Assembly: GCA_964441235.1 (NCBI GenBank)
Contig: CAYTUQ010000030.1
Span: forward strand, 1 to 43,798
Direction of reading: 5' to 3'
Source: BS750m-G69 sp964441235
GTDB taxonomy: Bacteria > Fidelibacterota > UBA2242
Length of the DNA: 43,798 nucleotides
The position numbers and the translations under genes are program-made. The notes beneath the pieces were generated by a model. The model did no database searches, was not told the DNA's origin, and saw nothing but the letters and a program-made list of their open reading frames with translations. Below, piece by piece: positions 33,746 to 41,784 of the stretch. The stretch's first letter is position 1. Every line of letters starts with the position of its first letter.

Positions 33746-34132
33746 TCATTTAATATGTTGGTTAATAAATCCCTCTTTTCCGACAAGCACAGCAAACGGC
33801 ATTGCAAAGCAAGTTTTATCGGGATCGGTATTACACTTTTTCTAATCATAAAAATTTATGGAACATAATATACTCATTTCAGCAACAAATTGATCAATTG
33901 ACTATTTAAATTTAGCAAATTCGCTCTTATTAATCCAGTCCAATTTAAGTCTTTGAGGTTCAATACTAAATTGCTTAAGCGTTCCTTTTAGCAGAATGAC
34001 TCTTCTTCTTGTTTTATAATTACCATCATGTTCACATTTATCATCAGGACAGCTCGCAATAAGCACTCCCCAAGCCTCGCATTTAAATGTCTCTAGAATT
34101 AGTTCAGGCGAAATTCGACCTGAACCCCATAT
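33746..34132 (-). pseudogene. decayed flpD/mvhD gene (methyl-viologen-reducing hydrogenase delta subunit family)
   Basis: One frame with interrupting stops reads SGRISPELILETFKCEAWG, then VLIASCPDDKCEHDGNYKTRR, then IEPQRLKLDWINKSEFAKF, which matches the C-terminal half of FlpD/MvhD (CSGRV..., GC...DCHY..GN..., RL.L.WIS.SE...F). A TAG at 33902-33904 interrupts it, yet the same frame continues with SIDQFVAEM, as FlpD does, up to a second TAG (33842-33844), and then KKCNTDPDKTCFAMPF to a TGA at 33746. The N-terminal part with the FCCNWC cysteines is missing and there is no start codon. In the living family it passes electrons between hydrogenase or formate dehydrogenase and HdrA. Here only a relic remains, upstream of the kinase cassette. 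Confidence 0.8.
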
Positions 34133-34140
34133 TAACTATT

Positions 34141-34167
34141 ACTCTATATATACAGACTATATAGAGT
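34141..34167. repeat. perfect 10-base inverted repeat
   Basis: ACTCTATATA (34141-34150) and TATATAGAGT (34158-34167) are exact reverse complements around a 7-base loop. No T-run is attached on either strand. Confidence 0.5.
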
Positions 34168-34182
34168 TTGTCTATAAAGTAT

Positions 34183-34228
34183 GAAACCTTGAGTTAAGTT
34201 TGCTTTAGCTGACTTGACTTAAGGTTTC
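34183..34228. repeat. 18-base imperfect inverted repeat
   Basis: GAAACCTTGAGTTAAGTT (34183-34200) and GACTTGACTTAAGGTTTC (34211-34228) pair at 15 of 18 positions around a 10-base loop. The right arm contains the 15-mer also found at 9934-9948. Confidence 0.45.
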
Positions 34229-34258
34229 TAACTCATTGAAATAAGTCAACTTAACTCA

Positions 34259-34274
34259 TCCGGCAACTGCCGGA
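34259..34274. repeat. small GC-rich hairpin TCCGGCA-AC-TGCCGGA
   Basis: Seven-base perfect stem around two bases, flanked by AAGTCAA-type units; it is part of the hairpin cluster in the glcF/flpD spacer. Confidence 0.45.
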
Positions 34275-34333
34275 TAAGTCAAGTTTCCATTTATCGAAAA
34301 AACGACATTTTGGACATACACTAGATAAATGTT

Positions 34334-35389
34334 CTAACAAATAGCTTCATAGACAAGATCAAGGAGATTTATAACCTTAAGTTTTCCACCATTCTTTTTA
34401 GCTACATCCCCTAAATTAAATTCACAGGTTGGACATAGGGTTGTGAGTGTATCTACTCCTAAATCTAAAGCCTGATTCACACGCTTTTCTGAGAGCTTTT
34501 TAGCAAGTGGATTATCTGTAGTAAGTAACCCACCACCTCCACCACAGCATTCTGCCTGTTTACCATGGGTTGGAAGTTCAACAAGTTCCACACCAATTTG
34601 TTTTAATATCTCTCTTGGCTCATTAACCATACCCATACCTCTGGCTAAATTACAAGGGTCATGATAAGTTGCTTTTAAGCCAAGTTTTTTAGTATTATAA
34701 TGAGGCAGTCTCTCTGCAATTTCCTCAATCACATATTTGGGTTTGAGGTCAGGGTAGTTTTTCATAATAAAGAACATACAGGTTGTGCACATACATATAA
34801 ACTCCTTATAGGGAAGTCTTTTGCGAAATTTCTCCTGTTGCTTTTTGAGGTCTTCTTTATAACCAAGCACTCCAAATGGCATGCCACAGCAGGTCTCATC
34901 CACTACTTTAGGTTTTATGCCTAACTTTTTTAATATTTCAAGGTATCTTATTGAATCATCCTTTCTCTCAAGCAAACGACATCCAAGTAATACCGGAGTT
35001 TCTCCATCCTGAATTGGAGGCTCAATCTCCTCGCCAAAGATATTACCTGTGCGTTTAATTTTATCTAAAAGCTCTAAATGTGCATCATATTTAAATCCAG
35101 CATTTACCAAATCTGCTCTCGCAGCAGTCAAAATGTCTATAACTCGCACATTTGCTGAACATCTCTCCATACAATCCTGACAAAAGCTACACTGGAATAT
35201 TTTGTCTGCAATATACTTGGAGGGTTTAAGTTCACCACTAAGCAAACCATAAGAGAGGACAAGTTTTCCTCTTGCACCATCTGCTTCCCATCCAAGTTGC
35301 TTGAATATAGGGCAACCCTCAAAGCAATAGGCACACCTTATACATATATTTAGCTCATTTTCCCATTCTTTTAAGTATTTGGTTTCCAT
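34334..35389 (-). CDS. GlcF/HdrD-like iron-sulfur subunit of a 2-hydroxyacid dehydrogenase
   Basis: 351 residues. Two ferredoxin-type [4Fe-4S] motifs at the N-terminus (CIRCAYCFEGCP and CSFCQDCMERC) are followed by two CCG domains: ETCCGMPFG with CMCTTC, and HDPCNLARG with AECCGGGGG and CPTCEFN. This is the layout of glycolate oxidase subunit GlcF and of HdrD. It starts 12 bases after the stop of the flavoprotein gene, with AGGAGAA before ATG. Together they probably oxidise a 2-hydroxyacid (D-lactate or glycolate) and pass electrons through the iron-sulfur centres to an unknown acceptor. No membrane segment. Confidence 0.9.
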   Translation of the reverse strand: METKYLKEWENELNICIRCAYCFEGCPIFKQLGWEADGARGKLVLSYGLLSGELKPSKYIADKIFQCSFCQDCMERCSANVRVIDILTAARADLVNAGFKYDAHLELLDKIKRTGNIFGEEIEPPIQDGETPVLLGCRLLERKDDSIRYLEILKKLGIKPKVVDETCCGMPFGVLGYKEDLKKQQEKFRKRLPYKEFICMCTTCMFFIMKNYPDLKPKYVIEEIAERLPHYNTKKLGLKATYHDPCNLARGMGMVNEPREILKQIGVELVELPTHGKQAECCGGGGGLLTTDNPLAKKLSEKRVNQALDLGVDTLTTLCPTCEFNLGDVAKKNGGKLKVINLLDLVYEAIC

Positions 35390-35401
35390 CTTATTCTCCT
35401 A

Positions 35402-36832
35402 CTATCTAACTCGATATCTTAACCTGGTTGCTGTGAGCCAATTATCTGGTGCATCCTGTAATTTATGTGGATTTAAGATATTGTTAGGGTCAAGAGCTTT
35501 CTTTATAGACCTCATTACATTAAGTGAATCTGCCTTCTCTTTTTTCCAAAAAGGTGCTTTGGAAAGTGCAATCCCATGCTCCCCAGAAGTTGTTCCACCA
35601 ACTGAATGAACATAATCATATAATTCGGATGCTGCTTTACTTGCATCATCCCATTTTTTCTTATTCGTTACATCAAACATTATTTTCGTGTGTAGAACTC
35701 CTGAGCCACAATGTCCATATACAGACATTATTACATTATTCCGCTCAGCAATCTTGTGAATTTCATGAGCAGTTTCTGCAATTTTTGAGTTTGGAACCGC
35801 CATATCATCTGCAAGATCTGTACAAATTATTCCTTCCTTATATCTTGAGAGAGATGCAAATAGTTTTTTCCTTCCTGTATATATTCTGGTGCGCTCTTTG
35901 GCATCATAACTCATTTCAATATTAAAACCCTTATCTTTCTCGCAGATATTTTTTATCTTTTCCATTTCATAATCTACACTTTCTTTTATCATTCCATCAG
36001 CTTCAAATAGTATAATTGCTGCTACATCAGGTAATCCAAGGTTAAGATTCTTATTTACAGCAGTTATGCCTATATTGTCCATCAATTCAAGCATTGATGG
36101 TGATGCACCACTTGATATTACATCTGTTACTGCTTTACCTGCATCCTCTACTTTATTAAACTTTGCTATACCCATACATCTTAATTTTGGTAGAGGAACA
36201 ATTTTTAATGTTGCCTCTACTACTATACCAAGCGTTCCTTCAGAGCCAACTATGATTCTCTCAATTGGATAGCCTGCTGTTGCTACCCTTGTATTTGAGC
36301 CCAGTGTAATTAAATCTCCGTTTGCGAGGATAACCTTCATCCCAAGGACTGAATCTCTTGTAGCGCCATATTTTACAGACCTCATCCCTGATGCATTAGC
36401 CCCAATCTCCCCACCAATAGTTGCAATCCTTGAAGAGGCTGGTGCTGGTGGCCAAAAGAAACCGTGGGGCTTGAGAGCACGGTTTAAGTCATCATCAATT
36501 ACACCCGGCTCAACTTTGCAGTAAATATCTTCCGGTCTTATTTCAAGAATTCTATTCATTAATTTTAAATCCATAACAATACCGCCGTCTATTGGAACTG
36601 TATGACCTGATGTACTGGAAGCTGAACCTCTTGGAATGACTGGAATCAACTCATCATTGGCATAACACATTATTTGCTGTATCTCTTCTATTGTTTTTGG
36701 TTTTACAACGACTGATGCTGGTGATTCATGAACTGATGCGTCAGAACCGTAGACATAAAGATCGGCTGGATCATCCTGCACATTCTTCTCGCCAACAATA
36801 CTTTTAAGTTTCTCTGTTTCAATATCTCTCAT
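35402..36832 (-). CDS. FAD-linked 2-hydroxyacid dehydrogenase (GlcD / D-lactate dehydrogenase family)
   Basis: 476 residues of the PCMH/VAO flavoprotein fold: the FAD-binding stretch VIPRGSASSTSGHTVPIDGG, then ATIGGEIGANASGMRSVKYG, GSEGTLGIVVEATLKI, the middle cap domain, and the C-terminal YGHCGSGVLHTK and GGTTSGEHGIAL motifs that hold the flavin and substrate. The family covers D-lactate dehydrogenases and glycolate oxidase; wording alone does not separate them. Operon partner of the iron-sulfur protein downstream. The LarA-type racemase at 21 kb would supply D-lactate if lactate is the substrate. ATG preceded by AGAGGGA. Confidence 0.9.
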   Translation of the reverse strand: MRDIETEKLKSIVGEKNVQDDPADLYVYGSDASVHESPASVVVKPKTIEEIQQIMCYANDELIPVIPRGSASSTSGHTVPIDGGIVMDLKLMNRILEIRPEDIYCKVEPGVIDDDLNRALKPHGFFWPPAPASSRIATIGGEIGANASGMRSVKYGATRDSVLGMKVILANGDLITLGSNTRVATAGYPIERIIVGSEGTLGIVVEATLKIVPLPKLRCMGIAKFNKVEDAGKAVTDVISSGASPSMLELMDNIGITAVNKNLNLGLPDVAAIILFEADGMIKESVDYEMEKIKNICEKDKGFNIEMSYDAKERTRIYTGRKKLFASLSRYKEGIICTDLADDMAVPNSKIAETAHEIHKIAERNNVIMSVYGHCGSGVLHTKIMFDVTNKKKWDDASKAASELYDYVHSVGGTTSGEHGIALSKAPFWKKEKADSLNVMRSIKKALDPNNILNPHKLQDAPDNWLTATRLRYRVR

Positions 36833-36913
36833 AATTAATCCCTCTAATTCAAATGAACTGGTATAATCTTGGCTATTGCTTTTGCATAAAAATTGTTCTC
36901 TTCATCCACAATC

Positions 36914-36934
36914 TTTGTCTGATCCACAGACAAA
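36914..36934. promoter_or_regulatory. perfect 8-base inverted repeat upstream of the glcD-like gene
   Basis: TTTGTCTG (36914-36921) and CAGACAAA (36927-36934) are exact reverse complements around 5 bases, 82 bases before the glcD-like start. Size and position suit a dimeric repressor site; the GntR group often controls lactate and glycolate genes, but assigning one here is only a guess. There is no T-run to make it a terminator. A second palindrome, ATTCGCGAAT, lies at 36974-36983. Confidence 0.4.
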
Positions 36935-37004
36935 ACAGTGAGGAAAAGTAGGAAGGGGAGAAGTTACTCGACTATTCGCGAATGACTTTTCCATCTAAGA
37001 AGTA

Positions 37005-37877
37005 TTAACCTCCCAATAACTTTTTCATCGTGATGCCAATTTCTGCTGGAGAATCAGCCACAGTTACACCTGCCTCCCGTAGACTTTCTATTTTCTCCTT
37101 AGCAGTACCTTTTCCACCAGCAATAATTGCTCCGGCGTGTCCCATCCGTTTACCCGGAGGAGCTGTCCTTCCGGCAATAAAGACCACTACAGGTTTGTTA
37201 AATTCTTCTTTAATGTACTGAGCAGCTACCTCTTCATCTGTTCCACCAATCTCGCCAATAAGAACTACCCCTTCGGTCTGTGGATCATCTTTAAATAGTT
37301 TTAGACCATCGATGAATCGGGTACCAATAATAGGGTCTCCACCCAAACCAATACAGGTAGATTCACCTAATCCTTCCTTTGTCAATTGATCCACTGCCTC
37401 ATAGGTCAGGGTTCCACTTCGTGAAAGGACACCCACTTTTCCGGGCTTATGAATAAAACCAGGCATAATCCCAATTTTACACTTTCCAGGTGTAATAATA
37501 CCCGGACAGTTAGGCCCAATAAGACGAACATCCTTTCCTTTAAGATAGGTTGTAACCTTAACAATATCAAGAATTGGAATTCCTTCGCTTATGCAGACGA
37601 TAAGTTTTACATTTGAATCCGCTGCCTCCATCACTGCATCTGCTGCAAAGGCCGGAGGTACAAAAATCACAGAAGTGTTGGCTCCTGTCTTCTCCACTGC
37701 TTCAGCCACTGTATTAAAAACTGGGACTCCTTGATGGACCTGACCACCTTTCCCTGGTGTCACTCCAGCTACGACTTTTGTTCCATATTCCATCATCTGC
37801 TTGGAATGAAAAGTACCTTCGTTCCCGGTAATTCCTTGAACAATAACACGAGTCGTATCATCAACGAGAATACCCAT
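37005..37877 (-). CDS. sucD: succinyl-CoA synthetase alpha subunit
   Basis: Forms the nucleotide/CoA half of succinyl-CoA synthetase, which interconverts succinyl-CoA with succinate while making or using ATP or GTP. Visible landmarks: IVQGITGNEGTFH (CoA-binding), VAGVTPGKGGQ, GPNCPGIITP, SRSGTLTYEA, GLGGDPIIGT and the phospho-histidine motif GHAGAIIAGGKGTA. Length 290 is normal. ATG 37877 is preferred because AGAGGT lies eight bases upstream; a TTG one codon earlier is possible. It is 36 bases downstream of sucC. Confidence 0.95.
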   Translation of the reverse strand: MGILVDDTTRVIVQGITGNEGTFHSKQMMEYGTKVVAGVTPGKGGQVHQGVPVFNTVAEAVEKTGANTSVIFVPPAFAADAVMEAADSNVKLIVCISEGIPILDIVKVTTYLKGKDVRLIGPNCPGIITPGKCKIGIMPGFIHKPGKVGVLSRSGTLTYEAVDQLTKEGLGESTCIGLGGDPIIGTRFIDGLKLFKDDPQTEGVVLIGEIGGTDEEVAAQYIKEEFNKPVVVFIAGRTAPPGKRMGHAGAIIAGGKGTAKEKIESLREAGVTVADSPAEIGITMKKLLGG

Positions 37878-37916
37878 CAAAAACCTCTTTATACTTTTAG
37901 CTTTTTAAAACCGATT

Positions 37917-39077
37917 TTATCCTTGAGCCGCTGCCACAGCTTTCTTTGCAGCATTTTTGAGGTCACTGGCAACGGTGAACTTCAAACCAGATTTTTTAAG
38001 AATTTCTCCAGCGATGTCGCTGTTCGTACCAGCAAGCCTAACAACGATCGGAACTTTGATCTCTAAACGTTTTGCAGCTTCTACAACACCACTTGCCACC
38101 CGATCACAGCGCACAATCCCCCCAAAGATATTGATTAAAACAGCCTTAACATTCTTATCTGATAGCAGAATACGAAATGCCTGCTCAACTCTTTCTGAAG
38201 AGGCTGCACCACCTACATCGAGAAAGTTTGCCGGCATTGACCCGTGAAGTTTAATAATATCCATCGTTGCCATAGCAAGACCAGCACCGTTGACCATGCA
38301 GCCAACATTTCCATCCAGCTTCACATAACTTAGTTTATGACTGGAAGCTTCAACTTCGCTCGGTTCTTCTTCGTGGATGTCGCGGAGTTCTTGAATATCA
38401 GGATGTCTATAGAGTGCGTTGTCGTCAAAGTTGATCTTGGCATCAGCAGCCAGTAACCGGCCGTCTTTTGTTATAACCAGAGGATTTATCTCTGACAGAG
38501 AAGCATCCGTGCTTACAAAAAGATGATAGAGATTCATGATAAGTTTGGCTGCTTCACTAATGAGCTCCAGAGGTAGATGAAGCCCAAATGCAATTTTTCT
38601 CGCCTGGAATGGCTGAATTCCTGCTTTTGGATCAATTTCTTCTTTAATAATCTTCTCCGGTGATTTGGCCGCGACAACTTCAATTTCTACTCCACCCTCT
38701 TCCGAGGCAATTACAGCTATTCTTGAGTTATCTCTATCCAGGACCATGCCGAGGTAAAGCTCTTGCTCTACTTCCAGAGCTTCTTCAACTAAAACTTTCA
38801 GGACAAGCTTTCCCTGCGGACCAGTTTGGTGGGTCACTAAATTCATCCCGATAATTTCTCTGGCTCTGAGCTCTGCCTCTTCAGGAGTATTTGCAAGCTT
38901 AATGCCACCTGCTTTCCCTCTCCCACCAGCGTGAACCTGTGCTTTAACTACAACCTTTTTCCCGATTTTCTCTGACTGTTTTCTTGCTGCACCGGGATCT
39001 TCGACCATCTTCCCATCAGGAACAGGAATAGAATATTTTCTAAATATTTCCTTAGCCTGGTACTCGTGAATCTTCAT
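37917..39077 (-). CDS. sucC: succinyl-CoA synthetase beta subunit
   Basis: 386 residues: N-terminal ATP-grasp domain beginning MKIHEYQAKEIFRKYSIPVP, with VVKAQVHAGGRGKAGG and LSEINPLVI, and a C-terminal CoA-ligase domain with NGAGLAMATMDII, NFLDVGG and NIFGGIVRCD. Length and motifs are typical for the family. It forms the complex with SucD encoded directly downstream. A hairpin terminator lies between this gene and the fumarate-reductase gene upstream, so sucCD probably has its own promoter within 39078-39337. Confidence 0.95.
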   Translation of the reverse strand: MKIHEYQAKEIFRKYSIPVPDGKMVEDPGAARKQSEKIGKKVVVKAQVHAGGRGKAGGIKLANTPEEAELRAREIIGMNLVTHQTGPQGKLVLKVLVEEALEVEQELYLGMVLDRDNSRIAVIASEEGGVEIEVVAAKSPEKIIKEEIDPKAGIQPFQARKIAFGLHLPLELISEAAKLIMNLYHLFVSTDASLSEINPLVITKDGRLLAADAKINFDDNALYRHPDIQELRDIHEEEPSEVEASSHKLSYVKLDGNVGCMVNGAGLAMATMDIIKLHGSMPANFLDVGGAASSERVEQAFRILLSDKNVKAVLINIFGGIVRCDRVASGVVEAAKRLEIKVPIVVRLAGTNSDIAGEILKKSGLKFTVASDLKNAAKKAVAAAQG

Positions 39078-39112
39078 CGCGCGCCTTTCTGTTAAGCAAA
39101 AAGAAACCCTGC

Positions 39113-39137
39113 AAAAAAGCCTACTGACAAAGTAGGC
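39113..39137 (-). terminator. rho-independent terminator between tfrA and sucC
   Basis: On the minus strand GCCTAC-TTTGTCA-GTAGGC forms a perfect 6-base-pair stem with a 7-base loop, followed directly by TTTTTT. It lies about 200 bases after the tfrA-like stop and 36 bases before the sucC start. It either ends the hdr-tfr transcript or works as an attenuator for sucCD. Confidence 0.7.
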
Positions 39138-39337
39138 CGTCTAGCCCCAAAATTTTTATAAGCAACTATCCTGTAAATTGAATTGAGCGAGATAGAAAGC
39201 CGAAATTCTAGTTCGATAATCATAAAGCTGTTCAGATTAAATTGCTTTTAAGTTACTTATTGTTAAGCAACTTAATATTCCAATAATTAATAGCAAGCAT
39301 TATTTTTTACAAATCAAAAACTATATTAAAACCCGAA
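39138..39337. other. spacer between tfrA and the terminator
   Basis: AT-rich, no gene. A 7-base inverted pair TTAAGTT/AACTTAA sits at about 39248-39276. It should hold the sucCD promoter if the hairpin at 39113-39137 is read as an attenuator; I cannot point to boxes. Confidence 0.3.
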
Positions 39338-40999
39338 CTAAAATATATCGATAGCTCTTGCAAGGACTGCTTTCCCTCTGTAGTCAGGCAGCAACAATGG
39401 TGCTCTTCTATCTGTTTTTATCCCTGCGGATTTTAGCTCCTGAATATATTTTTCTACGTGTTTAAAACCCAACTTGCCTACTTTTACACCCTCTTTCACA
39501 TATTCTGCTGAATGCATCCCTGCTCTTCTTCCAAACACCATACAATCAAGAGTCGAGTTTCCCATCAGTCTGTTCTTGCCATGAACGCCTCCAGAAACCT
39601 CACCTGCAACAAATAACCCCTTTACATTAGTAGAACCCTGTGGATCTGTTTCTACACCACCATTCTGATAATGAAGTGTTGGGAAAACCAACACTGGATC
39701 CTTTATCATATCGATACCAAATCGTTTGAACATCCTTACCATAGCAGGAAAAGCTTTTTCTGTCTTACCTTTACCACTAAGAATATCTATTAGAGGTGTA
39801 TCCAGCCATATTCCTTTCATTCCTGTAGGTGTTGTTATCCCATTATTTCTTATATAACATTCTCGTATAAAACTAGCAGCTTCAACGTCGCGCGGCTCAA
39901 GCGGAAAGACAAACTCTTCTCCATTTTTATTGACTGGTTGAGCACCACTTGTCCTCAGTTTTTCGGTGAGTAGAAGTCCAATGATTTGCTGTGGATATGC
40001 AGCCCCTGTAGGATGGTATTGAACAGTATCAGGATCTCTCAATTTTGCTCCTGTCCTGTAAGCCATGACAGGCCCATCGTATGTAGCGCCGTAATGGTTG
40101 GTCGTTGGGAATCCTCTAATATGAAGTCTCCCAAAACCACCGGTAGCAAGAACAGTTGCCTTTGACTTAACGATTTTATATTCCTCTGTTTCCATATTCC
40201 ACAGTATTGCACCAACTACTTTGTTCTCTTCATCGGTTAGAAGCTCAACCGCAGGATAAAATTCAAGAACTGGGATATCTCTATTCCTGAACTCGTCTCT
40301 TATTACTCTTAATTCCTCCAGCCCTGTATAGTCAGCACAGGCATGCAGTCTTCTCCTCGAAGTACCACCACCTGTTAATTCCACAAAAGTCCCGTCATCA
40401 TTCTTATCAAACAGAGCACCAAGACCTTCAAGCCATTTTATCACTCCTGGAGCATCTTCCACAAGTGCCCTGAGAACATCGGGTTTGTTTGTAAAATGGC
40501 CTCCACCAATAGCATCTATATAGTGAAGCACCGGAGAATCATTGGCTCTGTCAGCAGCCTGAGTTCCACCCTGAGCCATCATAGAATTTGCATCACCGTG
40601 GCGTAGTTTATTCGCAAGCAAGATTCTTTCTGTCGGAATTCCATTGTCATTCGCAAGAAGCGCAGCACTGGTCCCAGCGAGTCCACCACCTACTATCAAA
40701 ATGTCCATTTCATAATCTACTTTACTTAAATCAATCTTGTCTGGGTCAATAAGTGGATATGCTTCAAATAAATCAGCTACTTCATTAGGAACAACATCCC
40801 CACGATTTGGTCCTATTTTTAAAGCTCTTTTACCACCTGGAGCATAATCTGGATGGCAAAGATTCAGAATATCCACTCTTTCACGCGATGTCATCTGAGG
40901 AAGTAATTTCCCTATCCTTTTTGGACGTGTCTTTTCAACAAGCTTGATTGATTCTCGCATATAAACCGGATATCCACCAATAAATTTAAGTTCGGCCAT
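39338..40999 (-). CDS. soluble fumarate reductase / succinate dehydrogenase flavoprotein, TfrA-like
   Basis: 553-residue flavoprotein interconverting fumarate and succinate. FAD fold: ILIVGGGLAGTSAALLA (99-115), MMAQGGTQAA, GGGTSRRRLHACADYTG, VQYHPTGAAYP, FVAGEVSGGVHGKNRLMGNS. Where membrane-type SdhA/FrdA have the His that binds FAD covalently (HTVAAQGG), this protein has N138 (NSMMAQGG), so FAD is probably non-covalent, as in methanogen thiol:fumarate reductase TfrA and L-aspartate oxidase. About 95 residues precede the FAD fold, an extension I do not recognise. The iron-sulfur subunit gene is 11 bases upstream, then hdrB, hdrC and hdrA homologues; no sdhC/D-type anchor is present. Confidence 0.9.
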   Translation of the reverse strand: MAELKFIGGYPVYMRESIKLVEKTRPKRIGKLLPQMTSRERVDILNLCHPDYAPGGKRALKIGPNRGDVVPNEVADLFEAYPLIDPDKIDLSKVDYEMDILIVGGGLAGTSAALLANDNGIPTERILLANKLRHGDANSMMAQGGTQAADRANDSPVLHYIDAIGGGHFTNKPDVLRALVEDAPGVIKWLEGLGALFDKNDDGTFVELTGGGTSRRRLHACADYTGLEELRVIRDEFRNRDIPVLEFYPAVELLTDEENKVVGAILWNMETEEYKIVKSKATVLATGGFGRLHIRGFPTTNHYGATYDGPVMAYRTGAKLRDPDTVQYHPTGAAYPQQIIGLLLTEKLRTSGAQPVNKNGEEFVFPLEPRDVEAASFIRECYIRNNGITTPTGMKGIWLDTPLIDILSGKGKTEKAFPAMVRMFKRFGIDMIKDPVLVFPTLHYQNGGVETDPQGSTNVKGLFVAGEVSGGVHGKNRLMGNSTLDCMVFGRRAGMHSAEYVKEGVKVGKLGFKHVEKYIQELKSAGIKTDRRAPLLLPDYRGKAVLARAIDIF

Positions 41000-41010
41000 C
41001 TTAATCCTCC

Positions 41011-41775
41011 TTAATAAACTTCTCTCGTATTTTGCTGCTCTGTATAAACCTTTTTAAGTTCATCCATACTCAAATTCATAACTCTATCAAACTCTTTATC
41101 AAACTCACCTTTTTCTATTTCTCTTATTCTTTTTTCAACATTCTTATCTCTGAGAGTTCCATACCTGCCGTACATTCTCATTGCAAACTGAGCCATATGG
41201 TACTGCACAATTTCTGCAGGGCATCTGATCGCACAAAGCCCACACTGAATACATTCGAACGAATCCTCTGCAATAGCTTTAAAGTCACCCTTAAGAGCAG
41301 CTTGAACGTAATCCATAACTTGTAAATCCTGTGGACAGCTCTTTGTACAAGTATTACAGCTAAGACATCTGGAAATCTCAGGAAAATATTTCAGCAATAC
41401 AAAAGGTTCATATTTCACTTTTTTAATGTCATACAAGGGTTTCTCTGCAGGAGAAAATGGTATCTGGACGAGAAACATCCCATCCTCAACCCTTGTCTGG
41501 CAAGCCATCGCAGTCTGAAGTTTGTATTCTCCTTTTTTTCTATAGACAGTAGAGCAGGCACCGCAGAATCCAGCCCTGCAACCACAACTTCGCACCAGTC
41601 TATACCCTGCATATTCCATGGCCTGCATAATAGTCAGGTCAGCAGGTACCTTATAGGCTTTGCCCATGATATAAATTTCCACCCAGTGTTTTATATCTTT
41701 TTCATCTACGCCTGCAATAACTGACTGACTTGCCTTCCTTACACTATCCATTACGCTTATCTTTCTTTCAGCCAT
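41011..41775 (-). CDS. fumarate reductase iron-sulfur subunit, TfrB-like
   Basis: 254 residues. A plant-type [2Fe-2S] motif (CGCRAGFCGAC, then C in TAMACQT) follows a roughly 50-residue lead, then two clusters of [4Fe-4S] type, CLSCNTCTKSCP and CIQCGLCAIRCP. This is the iron-sulfur part of succinate dehydrogenase/fumarate reductase. In methanogens TfrB carries the CCG domain fused to this part; here it is a separate gene immediately upstream. The product wires the flavoprotein to the HdrB/HdrC-like proteins. Confidence 0.88.
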   Translation of the reverse strand: MAERKISVMDSVRKASQSVIAGVDEKDIKHWVEIYIMGKAYKVPADLTIMQAMEYAGYRLVRSCGCRAGFCGACSTVYRKKGEYKLQTAMACQTRVEDGMFLVQIPFSPAEKPLYDIKKVKYEPFVLLKYFPEISRCLSCNTCTKSCPQDLQVMDYVQAALKGDFKAIAEDSFECIQCGLCAIRCPAEIVQYHMAQFAMRMYGRYGTLRDKNVEKRIREIEKGEFDKEFDRVMNLSMDELKKVYTEQQNTREVY

Positions 41776-41784
41776 GATATTCCC

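Larger units (their letters stand above)
34133..34333. other. hairpin-rich spacer replacing the 5' end of flpD
   Basis: 200 bases with no gene between the glcF-like stop and the flpD relic. It is packed with inverted repeats (34141-34167, 34183-34228, 34259-34274) and repeated AGTCAA/TTAA units, and it occupies the place where the flpD 5' end should be. Confidence 0.5.

Noticed and set aside
36840..36955. Small minus-strand frame reading VDEENNFYAKAIAKIIPVHLN before glcD
   Set aside because: It looks protein-like, but is under 40 codons, has no clear start or ribosome-binding site, and covers the palindrome at 36914-36934; chance is more likely.
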